Shown here one piece after another: positions 44,301 to 55,387 of a stretch of DNA of 64,000 bases. Each line of letters begins with the position of its first letter. Position 1 is the stretch's first letter. The DNA lies in NCBI RefSeq assembly GCF_009727055.1, contig NC_052358.1:40339954-40403953 (forward strand), read 5' to 3'. This DNA is from Benincasa hispida. Its lineage: Eukaryota > Streptophyta > Magnoliopsida > Cucurbitales > Cucurbitaceae. A program made the position numbers and the translations under genes. The notes under the pieces were generated by a model that saw only the letters and a list, made by a program, of their open reading frames with translations, searched no databases and was not told the DNA's origin.

Positions 44301-46624
44301 ATTCACTTACTATACGATCGTTTACCTCATTATGTAGCGCCACTCCTTTGCTACACGATCGTCCAGCGCCCATGCTCGTGGAAACTTGAGGCTGCCGCAT
44401 GCTTTGCTAACCTCTCAAGACATTGGTTGTCACATATGTTTCTCTTGGCCACACTTTGGCTTCCTTCAACGTCCAAATAACCTCTAAATGAGCAAGGCCA
44501 ACGCATGGAACAACACTTAGCCATTTTTCTAGCTTTCAATGCATGGGTTACACTTATCCAATTTTTTCAAGCTTTACCCAAGAGTCAAGCTTTCAAATTC
44601 ACACTTTTCTTCTATTTTTTCACCATTTTCTCTACAATTACACATTAATTTCCACATCAACCTACTCACCACACTGGTCTCAGTAGAGAACATACTCAAG
44701 TAGAGAAATTAGGGTTCAGGGTTCACAGATCATGTCTTGAGTGATAACCAAAATGGTCTGTAGTATATGGATATAGGAGGGAAACCTTATCCTGGTAATG
44801 CTACAGATGCGACCCACTTTGTGGAATGGTCACAAGTGTTATGACTTGTCATAGATGGTTTGATCCTGATCATTCGTGTAGTGGACATGCGAGGGGGGGA
44901 GGGGCATCCTATACAAAGAGTTTGTATGAGACTTGACCTCGAAGTGTTAATGTCTTGTCATATAACACCGTTCATGACTGAGACTTCACTTCACTAGGAT
45001 GGCCATAGGTAATGACCTCAATCCTGAGTGAGTTGGGAACTCCTGCCATTGAGGGCGGTCTTTTGATTTGCATGGGTCTGAGAGGCCAGAATGCCGACTC
45101 AAACCTACCATTTTGAGGATTCATCTGATTTGGGAGCTGGGAACTCAACTTCACAAGATAGAGTTCACTCCTTCCCTAAAGTAAGGGTAAGTAGATAGAT
45201 TGCTCTCTTAAGGGCTGATCCCGGGACTTGAACGATGTGGCACCACGCACCTTCTCATGGCTCGAGAGGTGTTCACATATAGTAGGACTATGTTGTATTG
45301 TTCATTAGAGGGATCAGTGGTACTTAAGAAGAAAGATGTAATTACAGGGGCAAAACGATAAATTGGCCTGCAGTAATTACGAGCATCTGTGAAGAGTCAT
45401 CATACTGATGATTGGTTATATCAAATGGACATAGAAATATATCTATGGCAAAAAGAGTTCAACTGTCGGTATTTAGTGGAGTGCCTGGCAGTTAACGAAT
45501 GGTGGATATCGTGACTAAAGAGTTTAGTCAGCTATTCACGTACCGTTGGAGCTTCGAGCCATAGTTCCATAGGGTCCCCTTTGTAGCTTGGATACAAGTT
45601 GAGAGTTAGTTTTTAGGTCAATTTGAAATGCTTAGATTGACAAGAGAGAGTTCAATTATATATGATATAATTGAACGAGTTAATTAAATATGATATAATT
45701 AACTTTATATATGAGATACATTAATTTGGAGGAAATTGGATATAAATATGATTTATATCTGGTAGAGAAAAATATTATAATTATATATGATATTAATTTA
45801 TATGTTATGAATATGATAAGATCACATTCATTGGATGGTTATAAAGGAAATGAGAAAGCGCATCTTCTGTTCTAAATAACGAAAGAGTGCATTATAAATA
45901 GTTGACGGTGTGTTGATCTTGGTGCACGAACAGTGTGGAAAGATAGTGTCATCATTTAGAAAATCAGGCCTATACGATAGTGACTACATGATCGCTTACA
46001 TATATGATATTGCTAAGCAATCGCATACCAATTACACTGTTGCGCGCTATTATCTAAACGATCATTTACCTTTTTCCTAAGCGATTGTTTAGCTCCTGGT
46101 ATTTACTAAACGATCGTATAGATAATTGCTTATCTTTTCCTACGCGATCGTTCGGACGATCGCTCACCCTTTTCATGCATGATTATTTATACAATCGTTG
46201 ACCTTTTTCTACACGATTGTTCAGATGATCGCTTACTTTTCCTACACGATCGTATACTTCACCTAAATGATCAAGCATCTTGTCTATGTGATAGACGACC
46301 TCTTCTTCCACTTGTCTTTCTTCCTCTTTCCCTTTATCAAATCCGAACAAAGCCCACACTTTGGATTCTCATTCCAAGGATACTAAGGGTTCTGAGTGGT
46401 AGTGTCTTCTCCGTTTCCTCCTGTTCGAGTGGTGATTGTTCAAGGTAGACAGTTCGGTTTCAGACTCGCTGTGAAGAAGAAATCTTCATCTGGTATGATC
46501 TCTTGATCTCTTTAAGCATTATGAATGCATATTAGTATGTTTTGAATGTATATGCGGTAATTCTATTAATGAATTAGAAAGATCCGCTTCCGCTCGTAGG
46601 TACTCTTGAATAAGAGTTCCTTCA
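41321..46624 (+). repeat. 5' LTR of copia element B, split by an insertion
   Basis: It begins TGTTGGGGTTTATGTCC and ends AGAGTTCCTTCA. Removing 41531-44727 and one GATCA copy leaves about 2.1 kb, the size of the solo LTR at 57447-59571. A TATAAATA box is at 45893-45900. Just downstream (45980-46260) is a run of CGATCGTTTACC-like motifs. Confidence 0.88.
41531..44727 (-). mobile_element. LTR-type insertion (3.2 kb) in the 5' LTR of element B
   Basis: Host LTR sequence on the two sides joins cleanly, with GATCA at 41526-41530 and 44728-44732. On the minus strand the insert starts TGTGAACCCTGAACCC, and a TG...CA block of 3077 bp (41651-44727) ends next to a TGGTATCAGAGTTATTTCCG primer-site-like motif (about 41630-41650). 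Only about 120 bp lies beyond it, ending GGGCTTGATA. It may be a solo LTR with an unusual end or one LTR plus the first internal bases. The part 43860-44360 is rich in ATCGCATAGCGC/TCGTCTAGCG words. Confidence 0.7.
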
Positions 46625-46626
46625 AT

Positions 46627-46747
46627 TGGTATCAACGCACTCAGTTTTCTGATATTCTAATTCATTGCTGCATAAGAATTTCAAATGCGTTCTTGGTGGG
46701 TGCATTTCTACACTATTTAATCGTTAAATTGCTGTGGATGTGCGGAT
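46627..46747 (+). promoter_or_regulatory. Degenerate primer-binding site and start of the element-B leader
   Basis: TTGGTATCAACGC after the LTR end corresponds to TGGTATCAGAGCC with substitutions. The leader then runs to the CGGAT duplication at 46743-46747, where a solo LTR is inserted. Confidence 0.7.
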
Positions 46748-48472
46748 TGTTGGGTTTTGATGTCCTAAAAACTCGTAGTTTGTAAAATGATAAACATTTT
46801 CTATTATCAATATACTTGTTATTGATCTCATAAATTGTATGAAAGTCTAAATCCAATAAACTAAGACCCATGACTATTGTATGAGTACTTCAACTTTATG
46901 TGGAGACATAAGAGTGGATCGGGTTCGAGTAAATAGTCAAAATGATCTATGGTACATGAATGAGGTTGGGTACTTTATTTTGGTAACTCCATTGGATGCG
47001 ACCTACTCTATAGTTGTTTAAGTTGTAAAGTGCTACATACGATGTGATCCTAATTCGTCCATGTTATGACATGAGGAGTGGAGGCATCCTATGCAATGAG
47101 TTTGCATAAGATTAGGACCAAGAAATAAGTCACTCTTACTTTATAACGTTGTTTACTATTTAATACTGACTATTTCACCTAGATGACCTAGGTAACTCGA
47201 TCTTAATCCTGAGCTAACTATGAACTCTTGTTTATTCGGGATTGCCCTTAGATTTGCATAGTTGAGGGTTGGCTCAACAGCGCCGGCTCAATAAGACTCC
47301 CATTTCAGGGGCTGTCTCTTATACACATCTAGATGTGTATAAGAGACAGGATTTTAGTTTAGTGATTGGATCACAAACCAGTTGTTCATTAGAGAATCAG
47401 TAGGGACTTGAGGAATAAGACGTAATCTCAGGGGTAAAACAGATATTTGACATAGCCATTATTACGAACAACCTGTGAAGGGTCGACTTGCTGATTATGG
47501 TTAAAACATGTGGACATAATATATCTATAGTGAGGGATGCAACTATGGGCTTTAGTGGAATGACCTATTAGTTAACGGATGGAGATTAATTTGGTCTAAT
47601 GAGTTTATCCAATTAATCTCGGATCGTTGGAGCCCATGATCTGTAGGTCCGCGAGGTCCCCCTACTAGCTCGTAACGGACTAGTTCTAGAATAACATGAT
47701 AAGTTATTTGAAATGTTCAAATTAGAATTAAGGAAATTAGTAATTATATGAGATATAATTATGTTTAATTTTAGAATTAAATGAAGTAGGAGAATTTATA
47801 TATTTAAATATGATTTAAATATATAAAGATGAATATGTGTTAAAATTAATTTAATATTTGATATTAAATTAATTAATTTTTATTTAATAATTAATTTTTG
47901 AAATCAAATAAATTTTTTAAATCAAAATTTGATTTTTAGATAAATTGGAAAATTGGAAAACAAAAACACAAAATAGAAAAATGGATTTTTCCATTATCCA
48001 TCACGTAAATAGCTCACACATGAAGCATTAATCCTGCCTTTGTCTTCTCCAAGCATGAGCTGAAACTCATGCAGCTCTTCTCTTTGCATGTTGATCTGCA
48101 ATATAATGAAGAAATTGGAGTGAAAATCGGGCATGCAATCTATAGAGTTTTGAGAGAAAATTCGGTTTGAAGAATGGTTCTTCAACAAGCTTGCAGCAGT
48201 GAGCTTTTCTCCTTCATCCCTTGATTCAAGCTTGTTTTAAGTCCCACAACTCAATCTAGAGCACCAAGAGAATAGTGGAAAAGATCTTGAGGTGGTCTAC
48301 AACAAGATATGGAGAAGATTGCAACTGGATAAGGAGCTTTGAAGAAGTTGTACAAGAGGTATGTCTTGAAACCCATTTTTCTACAGAAGCATACTTTATA
48401 TTATGCCAAAATTAGTGAATTTGAGTGCTTAGATGATCCTTGTGCTTCCGTTGTTGTTGATACAATCCTACA
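46748..48472 (+). mobile_element. Solo copia LTR (family A) nested in element B
   Basis: It runs from TGTTGGGTTTTGATGTCC to GATACAATCCTACA and is flanked by CGGAT on both sides (46743-46747 and 48473-48477), a perfect 5-bp duplication. It has no internal region. Compared with the copy at 8044-9770 it lacks about 160 bp, replaced by the adapter at 47312-47349. Confidence 0.92.
47312..47349. other. Nextera/Tn5 mosaic-end junction adapter (assembly artefact)
   Basis: This is the full 38-bp junction, identical to 4117-4154. Left flank AATAAGACTCCCATTT matches about 8467-8484 and right flank GATTGGATCACAAACC matches about 8664-8680 of the intact copy, so roughly 160 bp of LTR sequence is missing at the adapter. 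Confidence 0.97.
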
Positions 48473-48477
48473 CGGAT

Positions 48478-50586
48478 TTATGGATGTTTTCGTGGATGTT
48501 AGCCTCGGTTTGTTTTAATTCTTTTACATTTGCGGTTGTTTGTAAAGGCCCTTGCATTTTTTGGCATTAATAATCATTATCAAGTCTGTATTCAAAGTCT
48601 GTTTGAGTTTTGAATCGTTCGTGAAGAAGATCGGAGCAAGCATTGCGATTCTTCAAGGAAGGAGACGATCAATTGTTGATCGCATCAGTTAGACGAAAGA
48701 GTATGCGATCAAGTGTTGATCACATCATGTAGTCGATGGGGTACATGATCACTGATGATCGCATTGTGTAGACGATCGGGTAAGCGATCAAGGGTTGATC
48801 GCATCGTGTCGACGATCGGTTACACGACTGCTGAGTATCTTGTCGTGTAGATGATGGGATACTCGCATATCGCTTAATGCGCGCATGCATTAGACGATGG
48901 TTTTGATGAGCAAGCTTTATCGCTTAGTAACTGACTAAATGATCGCTTAGTAACTGACTAAACGATCGCTTAGTAACGCAAGGTAAATCAGTTACCAGTC
49001 GTCGCGTTAAGCGATCACATAGATGATCAGGCTTCATAGTCTCGTTGTCGTCTACGCAATCGTTTAATTTTTCTTCTATCGTCTAGTGCGCATTGGACAA
49101 TCGTCTACCTACGACGTTTACTACACGATGGAGTCTTCCTGGCAGCTAAAGACCCGGTTCGCCTGTGAATTGGTTTGCTCGATGAAAAATGTAATAGATA
49201 GGGTTATTTCATTTCGATTTTTGTAAAGGCTCATCCCGGTCCATTAATCCTTTATTTATTACATGCGATGTATGTTTTTAATATGTCATATGGTTTGCAC
49301 ATATAGTAAATCCCACCTTAGGTTATGCATTGGTCATGCATCATCTCTTTATTGTAATTGTTATAATTTAGAGAAGCATGTTTTAATTTACATAAATGCA
49401 TGCTCATGCATCATATAATATAAGGGTTATATTTATGTTTTATTTTTTTAACATTGTATTTATAAGCATTATAAATACTTCGTTATGTGGGATGGGTGTT
49501 TTAGTTGTTTATTTTATAAATGGTTATAAAATGAAATTGGAAATAAAATAATTAGTAAAAGATTAATATGTAGCAAGTCTATCTATAATAGACCTTTTGT
49601 CGAAGGCGGGTTCTATTTATGCTGGGGTATTTAAGATGACGACAACGAAACACCCCTACCTGGGAACCTACCTGAAAAGGTAATTTAGATAGATTTAATG
49701 CATGCATGCAAACTAAAGCCAATCCATTAAAGAGTTGAATGTGACTACTTGGATTTGTTTTTTTTTTTTTTTTAATTTCAATGACAAAAGTTTTTTTTAG
49801 CAAACTTTATAAATGACTTAGATCATAATCAGTAGCCGGATTGTCTAGGTTAATAAACCCCTAGGTAAAACATTCAGTGGGAGGTTCTTAAGGGCATTTG
49901 ATGCTTCATTTTCACCTCTCGCGTTTCTCCTTCATAGTCCACACTATGAGATCTACCCTAGGCCTCGAGGCACCTTTGGCGTATCCCCCAAACGGATGGT
50001 GTTTGGGTAGGTCAATATAAAGGTGGATGGAGAGAGTGTTCATAGTAAGTGGGAGCGGGAAGTGCAACAGCATATCCCTTGGTCTCCCTCGTTGGATTGA
50101 ATAAAGTTTCTGCGCATCACCTCGTGGCACCCTGGGTGTATCTCCCTATAGCATGCTTGTTTTGCGTGTTTCTTCATTTGATCTCCTGTAACAGGAGAAG
50201 ATTACTTAGTCTCTTGTCCTAATCTGTCTTTTCCCTATGGTGAGCACATTAGAACGGGACTCTAGGACCGAAAACGAGGGGTTACACTTACGCAGGATTG
50301 TTAAGGGTTAACTATTCTGGACCGAACAAATGGTGACTATTAGTTTTAGTTCTCAGAGTTGGTTCTGCCTAATGGTTGAGAACGTCTCATCCTAGTGAAG
50401 TGACATCCATTCACCCCACCGGTGATGTTTGTCCTGTCTCGCTGGGGCATCATTGCAAAATAGAAGTCTTTTCACTTAGGGTACTTGGAATCTATTTTAC
50501 TAAAAAATTAATTGGTTATTTAAAAAATGTGGTTTTTGCAAAGTCTTATAAAAGGTTATTCGTTTTTTTTTCAGCAATGGTTTTTA
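48478..50586 (+). other. Leader (untranslated) region of element B
   Basis: No protein is encoded. 48690-49130 is a patchwork of GATCGCATCGTGTAGACGATC and CGATCGCTTAGTAAC words. Later landmarks such as GTCTCATCCTAGTGAAGTGA precede gag. A T-run is at 49757-49775. Confidence 0.6.
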
Positions 50587-51492
50587 ATGGCATCAACCAC
50601 TATCAATTTGCTTAGCGTCGAAAAACTGAATGGCTAAAACTATTCAAGTTGAAAACATATTGTCACGATGATACTCATCATCGAGGATCTGAAGTTTATC
50701 CTTATGGAGGAATATCCTCCTATTCCACTTCAGGACGCTACTTGAAATGCTCGGGCAGCGTACGAGCGTTGGACACGGGTAAATGAGAAAGCTCGAGCCT
50801 ATATACTGGCCAGTCTTAATGATGTCTTGGCCAAGAAACATGAGTCCATGGTCTCAGCTCGTGAGATCATGGAGTCCCTACAAGGAATGTTCTGACAGCC
50901 ATCTGGACAGCTCAAACATGAGACTCTGAAATACATCTTCAGCTCCAAAATGTAGGAAGGCACCTCTGTTCATGAACACGTGCTGAATATGATGGTCCAC
51001 TTTAATGTGGCAGAGATGAATGGGTCTAAAATTGATGAGGGTAGTCAGGTTAGCATTATCCTACATTCATTGCTAGAGAGCTTCCTCCACTTTGTTAGCA
51101 ATACGATTCTTAACAAAGTGGAATACTCCCTTACCACTCACCTCAACGAGTTGCAAACTTACCAATCTTTGCTGAAATGTAAGGAGAAAAAGGGAGGTGA
51201 GGCAAATGTTGTCTCGTCCTCTAAAAAGTTCTATCGAGGTTCGACCTCAGGAACAAAGTCTGCACCTTCAACTTCTAATTCTGGAAAGGGGAAGAAGAAG
51301 AAGGGTGGTAAAGGGAAAGAGAATGCGCCTGCTAACCCGCCACTTGTCGCCCAGAAGAAGTGTCCACTGCCAATTGAAAAAGGAAAATGTTTCCATTGTA
51401 ACCAGGATGGACACCGAAAGAGGAATTGTCCTCGTTATCTGAAGGAAAAGAAGGCTGCCAAGGCTAAGGCCAAGGCAGACAAAGCGGATTAG
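50587..51492 (+). pseudogene. Copia gag of element B (capsid and zinc knuckle)
   Basis: The ATG at 50587 opens MASTTINLLSVEKLNG. The frame then carries the copia gag core (AYERWTRVNEKARAYILASL, VLAKKHESM, LNMMVHFNVAEMNG) and a basic lysine-rich tail. The nucleic-acid-binding zinc knuckle is CFHCNQDGHRKRNC (C-x2-C-x4-H-x4-C) at about 51388-51430. Five in-frame stops lie before 50955, so only the last 170 codons (50980-51492) are open. Gag forms the particle and packages element RNA. Reading direction and position fit element B. The protein is close to the widespread gag/pol copia type of cucurbits, which is inference from memory of the family. Confidence 0.88.
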
Positions 51493-52633
51493 ATCCTTGC
51501 GACAGTTGGAGGCTAGTGAGATGACGTTGCGAGTAGGCACTGGGCACGTCATCTCAGCTGTGGTAGTGGGAGACATCCAGTTTACTTTACAGAATAAGTT
51601 TCTTATATTAAAAGATGTCTTTGTAGTTCCTGAACTAAAAAGGAACCTTATTTCTGTAAAGTGTCTGTTACAATACAATTACACTATTTCTTTTAAATTT
51701 AATGAAGCATTTATTCATAAGGATGGTGTTGAAATTTGTATAGCTAAACTGGAAAATAACTTGTATGTGCTAAGACCTTTAGCCTTAAGTTCCCTCCATA
51801 ACATAGAGATGTTTAAATCTGTCGTAACTCAATCTAAACGCCAACGAGTTTCTCCAAAATAAAATGCCCGACTTTGGCACCTTCGATTAAGGCACATCAA
51901 TTTCAGTAGGATTGAGAGATTAGTGAAGAATGGCCTTCTAAGAGAGTTAGAGGAAAATTCTTTACCAGTGTGCAAATCTTGCCTTGAAGGTAAGATGACT
52001 AAACGACCTTTTACTGGAAAAGGTTATCGAGCCAAATAGCCTCTTGAATTAGTACATTCTAACCTTTGTGGTCCTATAAATTTGCGAGCTCGAGGAGGCT
52101 ATGACTAGTTTATCTGTTTTACTGATGATTACTCGAGATATGGGTATGTCTATCTGATGCAACAAAAGTCTGAATCTTTTGATATGTTCAAATTATTTAA
52201 GGCCAAAATTGAGAATGCTTTGGATAAACGAATAAAAACACTTCAATCAGATCGAGGTGGAGAGTTTTTGGATTCTGAGTTTCAGGATTATTTATTAGAA
52301 TATGGAATCGTTTCCCAACTCTCGGCATCGGGTACACTTCAGCGAAATGGTGTAGTAGAGAGGAGAAATAAAACTTTGTTGGACATGGTTCGTTCGATGA
52401 AAGGCTTAGGTTCATCTCTGTAATAATTGGATGAACTGAGTTGTAGACATGAAAGCGTAAGAACTCAACAGGATCCCCCTCGAATCAGAAAAAAAGGTTC
52501 TGATAAACCGGGAACGCTTCTTTACCGGACTCGCTTTGGGGTTTTGCAGTGGAGACTACGGTATACATTCTCAATTGTGTTCCTTCTCAGAGTGTTGCAA
52601 GAACACCTATGGAGTTGTGGAATGGGCGTATAG
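51493..52633 (+). pseudogene. Copia GAG-pre-integrase and integrase of element B, protease lost
   Basis: From 51497 the frame reads RQLEASEMTLRVGTG and KRNLISVKCLLQYN (open to 51862). It is followed by the pre-integrase LWHLRLRHINFSRIERLVK and CKSCLEGKMTKRPFTGKGY. Integrase follows with the DD/SR block (FTDDYSRYGYVYL), DRGGEF and GVVERRNKTLLDMVRSM, carrying all three acidic catalytic residues. Stops interrupt at about 52038 and 52106. The protease block that should lie between the gag tail and RQLEAS, with its DSGA motif, is missing. A foreign-looking 133-bp stretch (52400-52532) breaks integrase before WGFAVET-like sequence in another frame. Confidence 0.85.
52400..52532. other. Foreign insert in the integrase frame, origin unknown
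   Basis: Integrase reads normally up to MVRSM (ending 52399) and again from about 52533 (GGGGTTTTGCAGTGGAGAC). The 133 bp between replaces about ten codons and has no match to copia. Its base use (GATAAACCGGGAACGCTTCT, TACCGGACTCGC) is unlike its surroundings and reminds me of organellar DNA, but I cannot name the source. Confidence 0.5.
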
Positions 52634-53330
52634 CTAGTTTATGTCACTTCTGCATATAAGGTTGCCCAGCACATGTACAAGAAGTTAGAATCACGATCGA
52701 GGTTGTGCCTCTTTGGAGGCTACCCTAAAGGTACATGAGGAGGCTACTTTTATGATCTGTCCGAAAACAAGGTGTTTTTTTTTTCCACGAACGCTACTTT
52801 CTTGGAAGAGGATCACATTAGGGAGTACAGTCCACGTAGTAAAGTCATGTTAAGTGAGCTTTCCAAGGAAACTACTGAAACTTCAACAAGAGTTGTTGAA
52901 GAACCTGATTCATTAACCAGAATTGTTGATGATAGTTCATCTGGTAGGTCGGTTCCACCTCAAGAGTTGAGGGAACCTCGACGCAATAGGAGGGTTGCGA
53001 ACCCGCCTAATCGCTATCTGAGTTTCATAGAAGTCCTAGCTATGGTGACAGATGGTGACGTTGAGGATCCGTTATCCTATAAAAAGGCCATGGCGGATGT
53101 TGACCGGGATGAATGGGTCGAAGCCATGAATCTCGAGATGGAGTCGATGTACTTCAACTCAGTATGGGATCTTGTAGATCAGCCTGATGGGGTAATACCT
53201 ATAGGTTGTAAATGGATCTACAAGCGCAAACGGGGTGCTGATGGGCAGTGCAAACCTTCAAGGCTCGACTTGTAGCAAAGGGTTATACCCAGGTGGAGGG
53301 AGTCAACTATGTAGAGACTTTCTCACCTGT
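52634..53330 (+). pseudogene. Copia integrase C-terminus and RT start of element B
   Basis: The sequence reads RLCLFGGYPKGT and then the open frame 52772-53275, with STNATFLEEDHIREYSPRSK, ELREPRRNRRV and VLAMVTDGDVEDPLSYKKAM. The RT opening WVEAMNLEMESMYFNSVWDL and GCKWIYKRKRGADGQ follows. A frameshift at about 53250 moves the rest (FKARLVAKGYTQVEGVNY, ETFSPVAMLK) into frame 53248-53493. RT would copy element RNA into DNA, but only its first quarter remains here. Confidence 0.88.
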
Positions 53331-53493
53331 TGCCATGTTAAAGTTGATCCACATGATAGTGCATCGATGTGACATGATCGTCACGAAGACCGCCTCGAGA
53401 AAAACGTTGCTGATTCGTTTACGAAAGCTCTCACGGCTACAGTGTTTGAGGGTCACCTTCAGAGCATGGGTCTACAGGACCGCCCGCAGCTGA
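53331..53493 (+). pseudogene. Copia RNase H C-terminal tail of element B, fused to the RT start by deletion
   Basis: Immediately after AMLK the sequence reads LIHMIVHRCDMIVTK, the last conserved block of copia RNase H, then a LRKLSRLQCLRVTFRAWVY frame that is a shifted version of the normal C-terminus. Compare the minus-strand copy at 56583-56834, which has FTKSLIVKVFEGYLECLGLRD. Everything between, including the YVDD palm motif and most of RNase H, is deleted. Confidence 0.85.
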
Positions 53494-53597
53494 ACTAGGG
53501 CAACTTGGAGATTTTGTTGCGGGTTTTTATGCCCTAGTTTATTGTTTTGTGCCTTTTTACTTGTACTCCCCACTTCACTTTAGGACAAATGAGAGAT

Positions 53598-55387
53598 TGT
53601 TGGGGTTTTTGCCCTAAAGTCTCGTGTCCAGTAGTTTATAAAGAACTTTGTACGAACATTTATGATGTATAATATAAATGATATTTACTTCACTACTTGA
53701 CTTTGCACATTTAGATTTGTTTATTTTACCACAAACCAATAAACTTAATATCCCTAGTTATCTGTATGTAACTTATGCATGTATGTGATGACATACAAGT
53801 GGATCACGTTTTGAGTGATAACCAAAATAGTCTGTAGTATATGGATATAGAAGGGAAACCTTATCCTGGTAACGGTACAGATGCCACCCGCTTTGTGGAA
53901 TGGTCACATGTGCTGTGACTTGTCACAGATTGTCTGATCCTGATCATTCGTTTAGTGGACATACGAGTGAGGGATCCTATACAAAGAGTTTGTATAAGAC
54001 TTGACCTCGAAGTGTTATTGTCTTGTCATATAACACAGTTCATGACTAAGACTTCACTTCACTAGGATGACCATAGGTAACATGACCCCAATCCTGAGTG
54101 AGTTAGGAACTTCTGCCATTGAGGGCGATCCTTTGATTTGCATGGGTGTGAGTGGCCAGAATGCCGACTCAAACCTACCATTTTAGGGATTCGTCTGATT
54201 TGGGAGATGGGAACTCAGCTTCACAAGATGCAGTTCACTCCTTCCCTAAAATAGGGGTAAGTAGATAGATTGCTCTATTAAGGGCTGATCCCGGGACTTG
54301 AACGATGTGGCGCCACGCACCTTCTCATGTCCCGAGAGGTGTTCACACATAGTAGGACTATGTTTTATTGTTAATTAGAGAGATCAGTGGTATTTAAGGA
54401 GGAAGATGTAATTACAGGGAAAAAACAGTAAATTGGCCTGTTGTAATTACGAGCATCTGTGAAGGGTCATCGTACTGATGATTGGTTATATCCAATAGAC
54501 ATAGAAATATATCTATGGCAAGAAGAGTTCAACTGTCGGTCTTTAGTGGAGTGCCTGGTAGTTAATGGATGGTGAATATCGTGACTAAAAAGTTTAGTCA
54601 GCTATTCAAGTACCGTTGGAGCTTCGAGCCATAGGTCCATAAGGTTCCCTTGGTAGCTTGGATACAAGTTGAGATTTAGTTTTTTGGTCAATTTGAAATG
54701 TTTAAATTGACAAAAGGGAGTTCGATTATATATGATATAATTGAACAAGTTAATTAAATATGATATAATAAACTTTATATATGAGATACATTAATTTGGA
54801 GGAAATTGGATATAAATATAATTTATATCTAGTAGAGAAAAATATTATAATTAATATATAATATTAATTTATATGTTATGAATATGATAGATCACATTCA
54901 TTGGATGGTTATAAAGGAAATGGGAAGGCGCCTCTTTTGTTCTAAATAACGAATGAGTGCATTATAAATAGCTGACGGTGTGTTGATCTCGGTGTGCGGA
55001 CATTGTGACTGCACGATCGTTTACATATACGATATTGCGAAGCGATCGCATACCTGTCTCTTATACACATCTAGATGTGTATAAGAGACCGATCGCATAC
55101 TGATTACACCGTCACATGCTATTATCTAAACGATCGTTTACCTTTTTCCTAATCGATCATTTTGCTCCCAGTATTTACTAAACGATCGTATAGACAATCA
55201 CATAGTTTTTCCTATGCGATTGTTTGGACGATCGCTCACCCTTTTCCTACACGATCGTTTCGATCGCTGACCTTTTCCTATACGATCATTTAGATGATCG
55301 CTTACTTTTCCTACACGATCATATCTTCACCTAAACGATCAAGCATCTTGTCTATGTGATAGACGACCACTTTTCCCACTTGCTTGA
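53598..55387 (+). repeat. 3' LTR of element B, missing its last 330 bp or so
   Basis: It begins TGTTGGGGTTTTTGCCC after an AAATGAGAGAT purine-rich tract. It parallels the 5' LTR through the TATAAATA box (54963-54970) and the CGATCG-rich region, then ends at CTTGCTTGA where the minus-strand host LTR resumes. The 5' copy has about 330 bp more (46300-46624). The adapter at 55054-55089 lies in it. Confidence 0.85.
55054..55089. other. Nextera/Tn5 junction adapter, 36 of 38 bases (assembly artefact)
   Basis: CTGTCTCTTATACACATCT is followed by AGATGTGTATAAGAGAC; the last AG is lost. CGATCGCATAC stands on both sides. The 5' LTR has this word only once at the same place (about 46018-46027, AATCGCATACC), so the direct repeat here is consistent with a Tn5 9-bp target duplication. 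Confidence 0.96.

Larger units (their letters stand above)
41321..55387 (+). mobile_element. Copia element B, nearly full structure, with nested insertions
   Basis: The order is 5' LTR (41321-46624, split), degenerate primer site (46627), leader (split by a solo LTR), gag, zinc knuckle, pre-integrase, integrase, the start of RT, the last RNase H codons, and 3' LTR (53598-55387). CCATTG at 41315-41320 and at 55388-55393 is the target duplication (5 bp plus one shared base) within a minus-strand copia LTR. The coding part has many stops and lacks the protease catalytic region and most of RT/RNase H. Without insertions the element would be about 9 kb. Two of the window's adapter artefacts lie within it. 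Confidence 0.85.
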
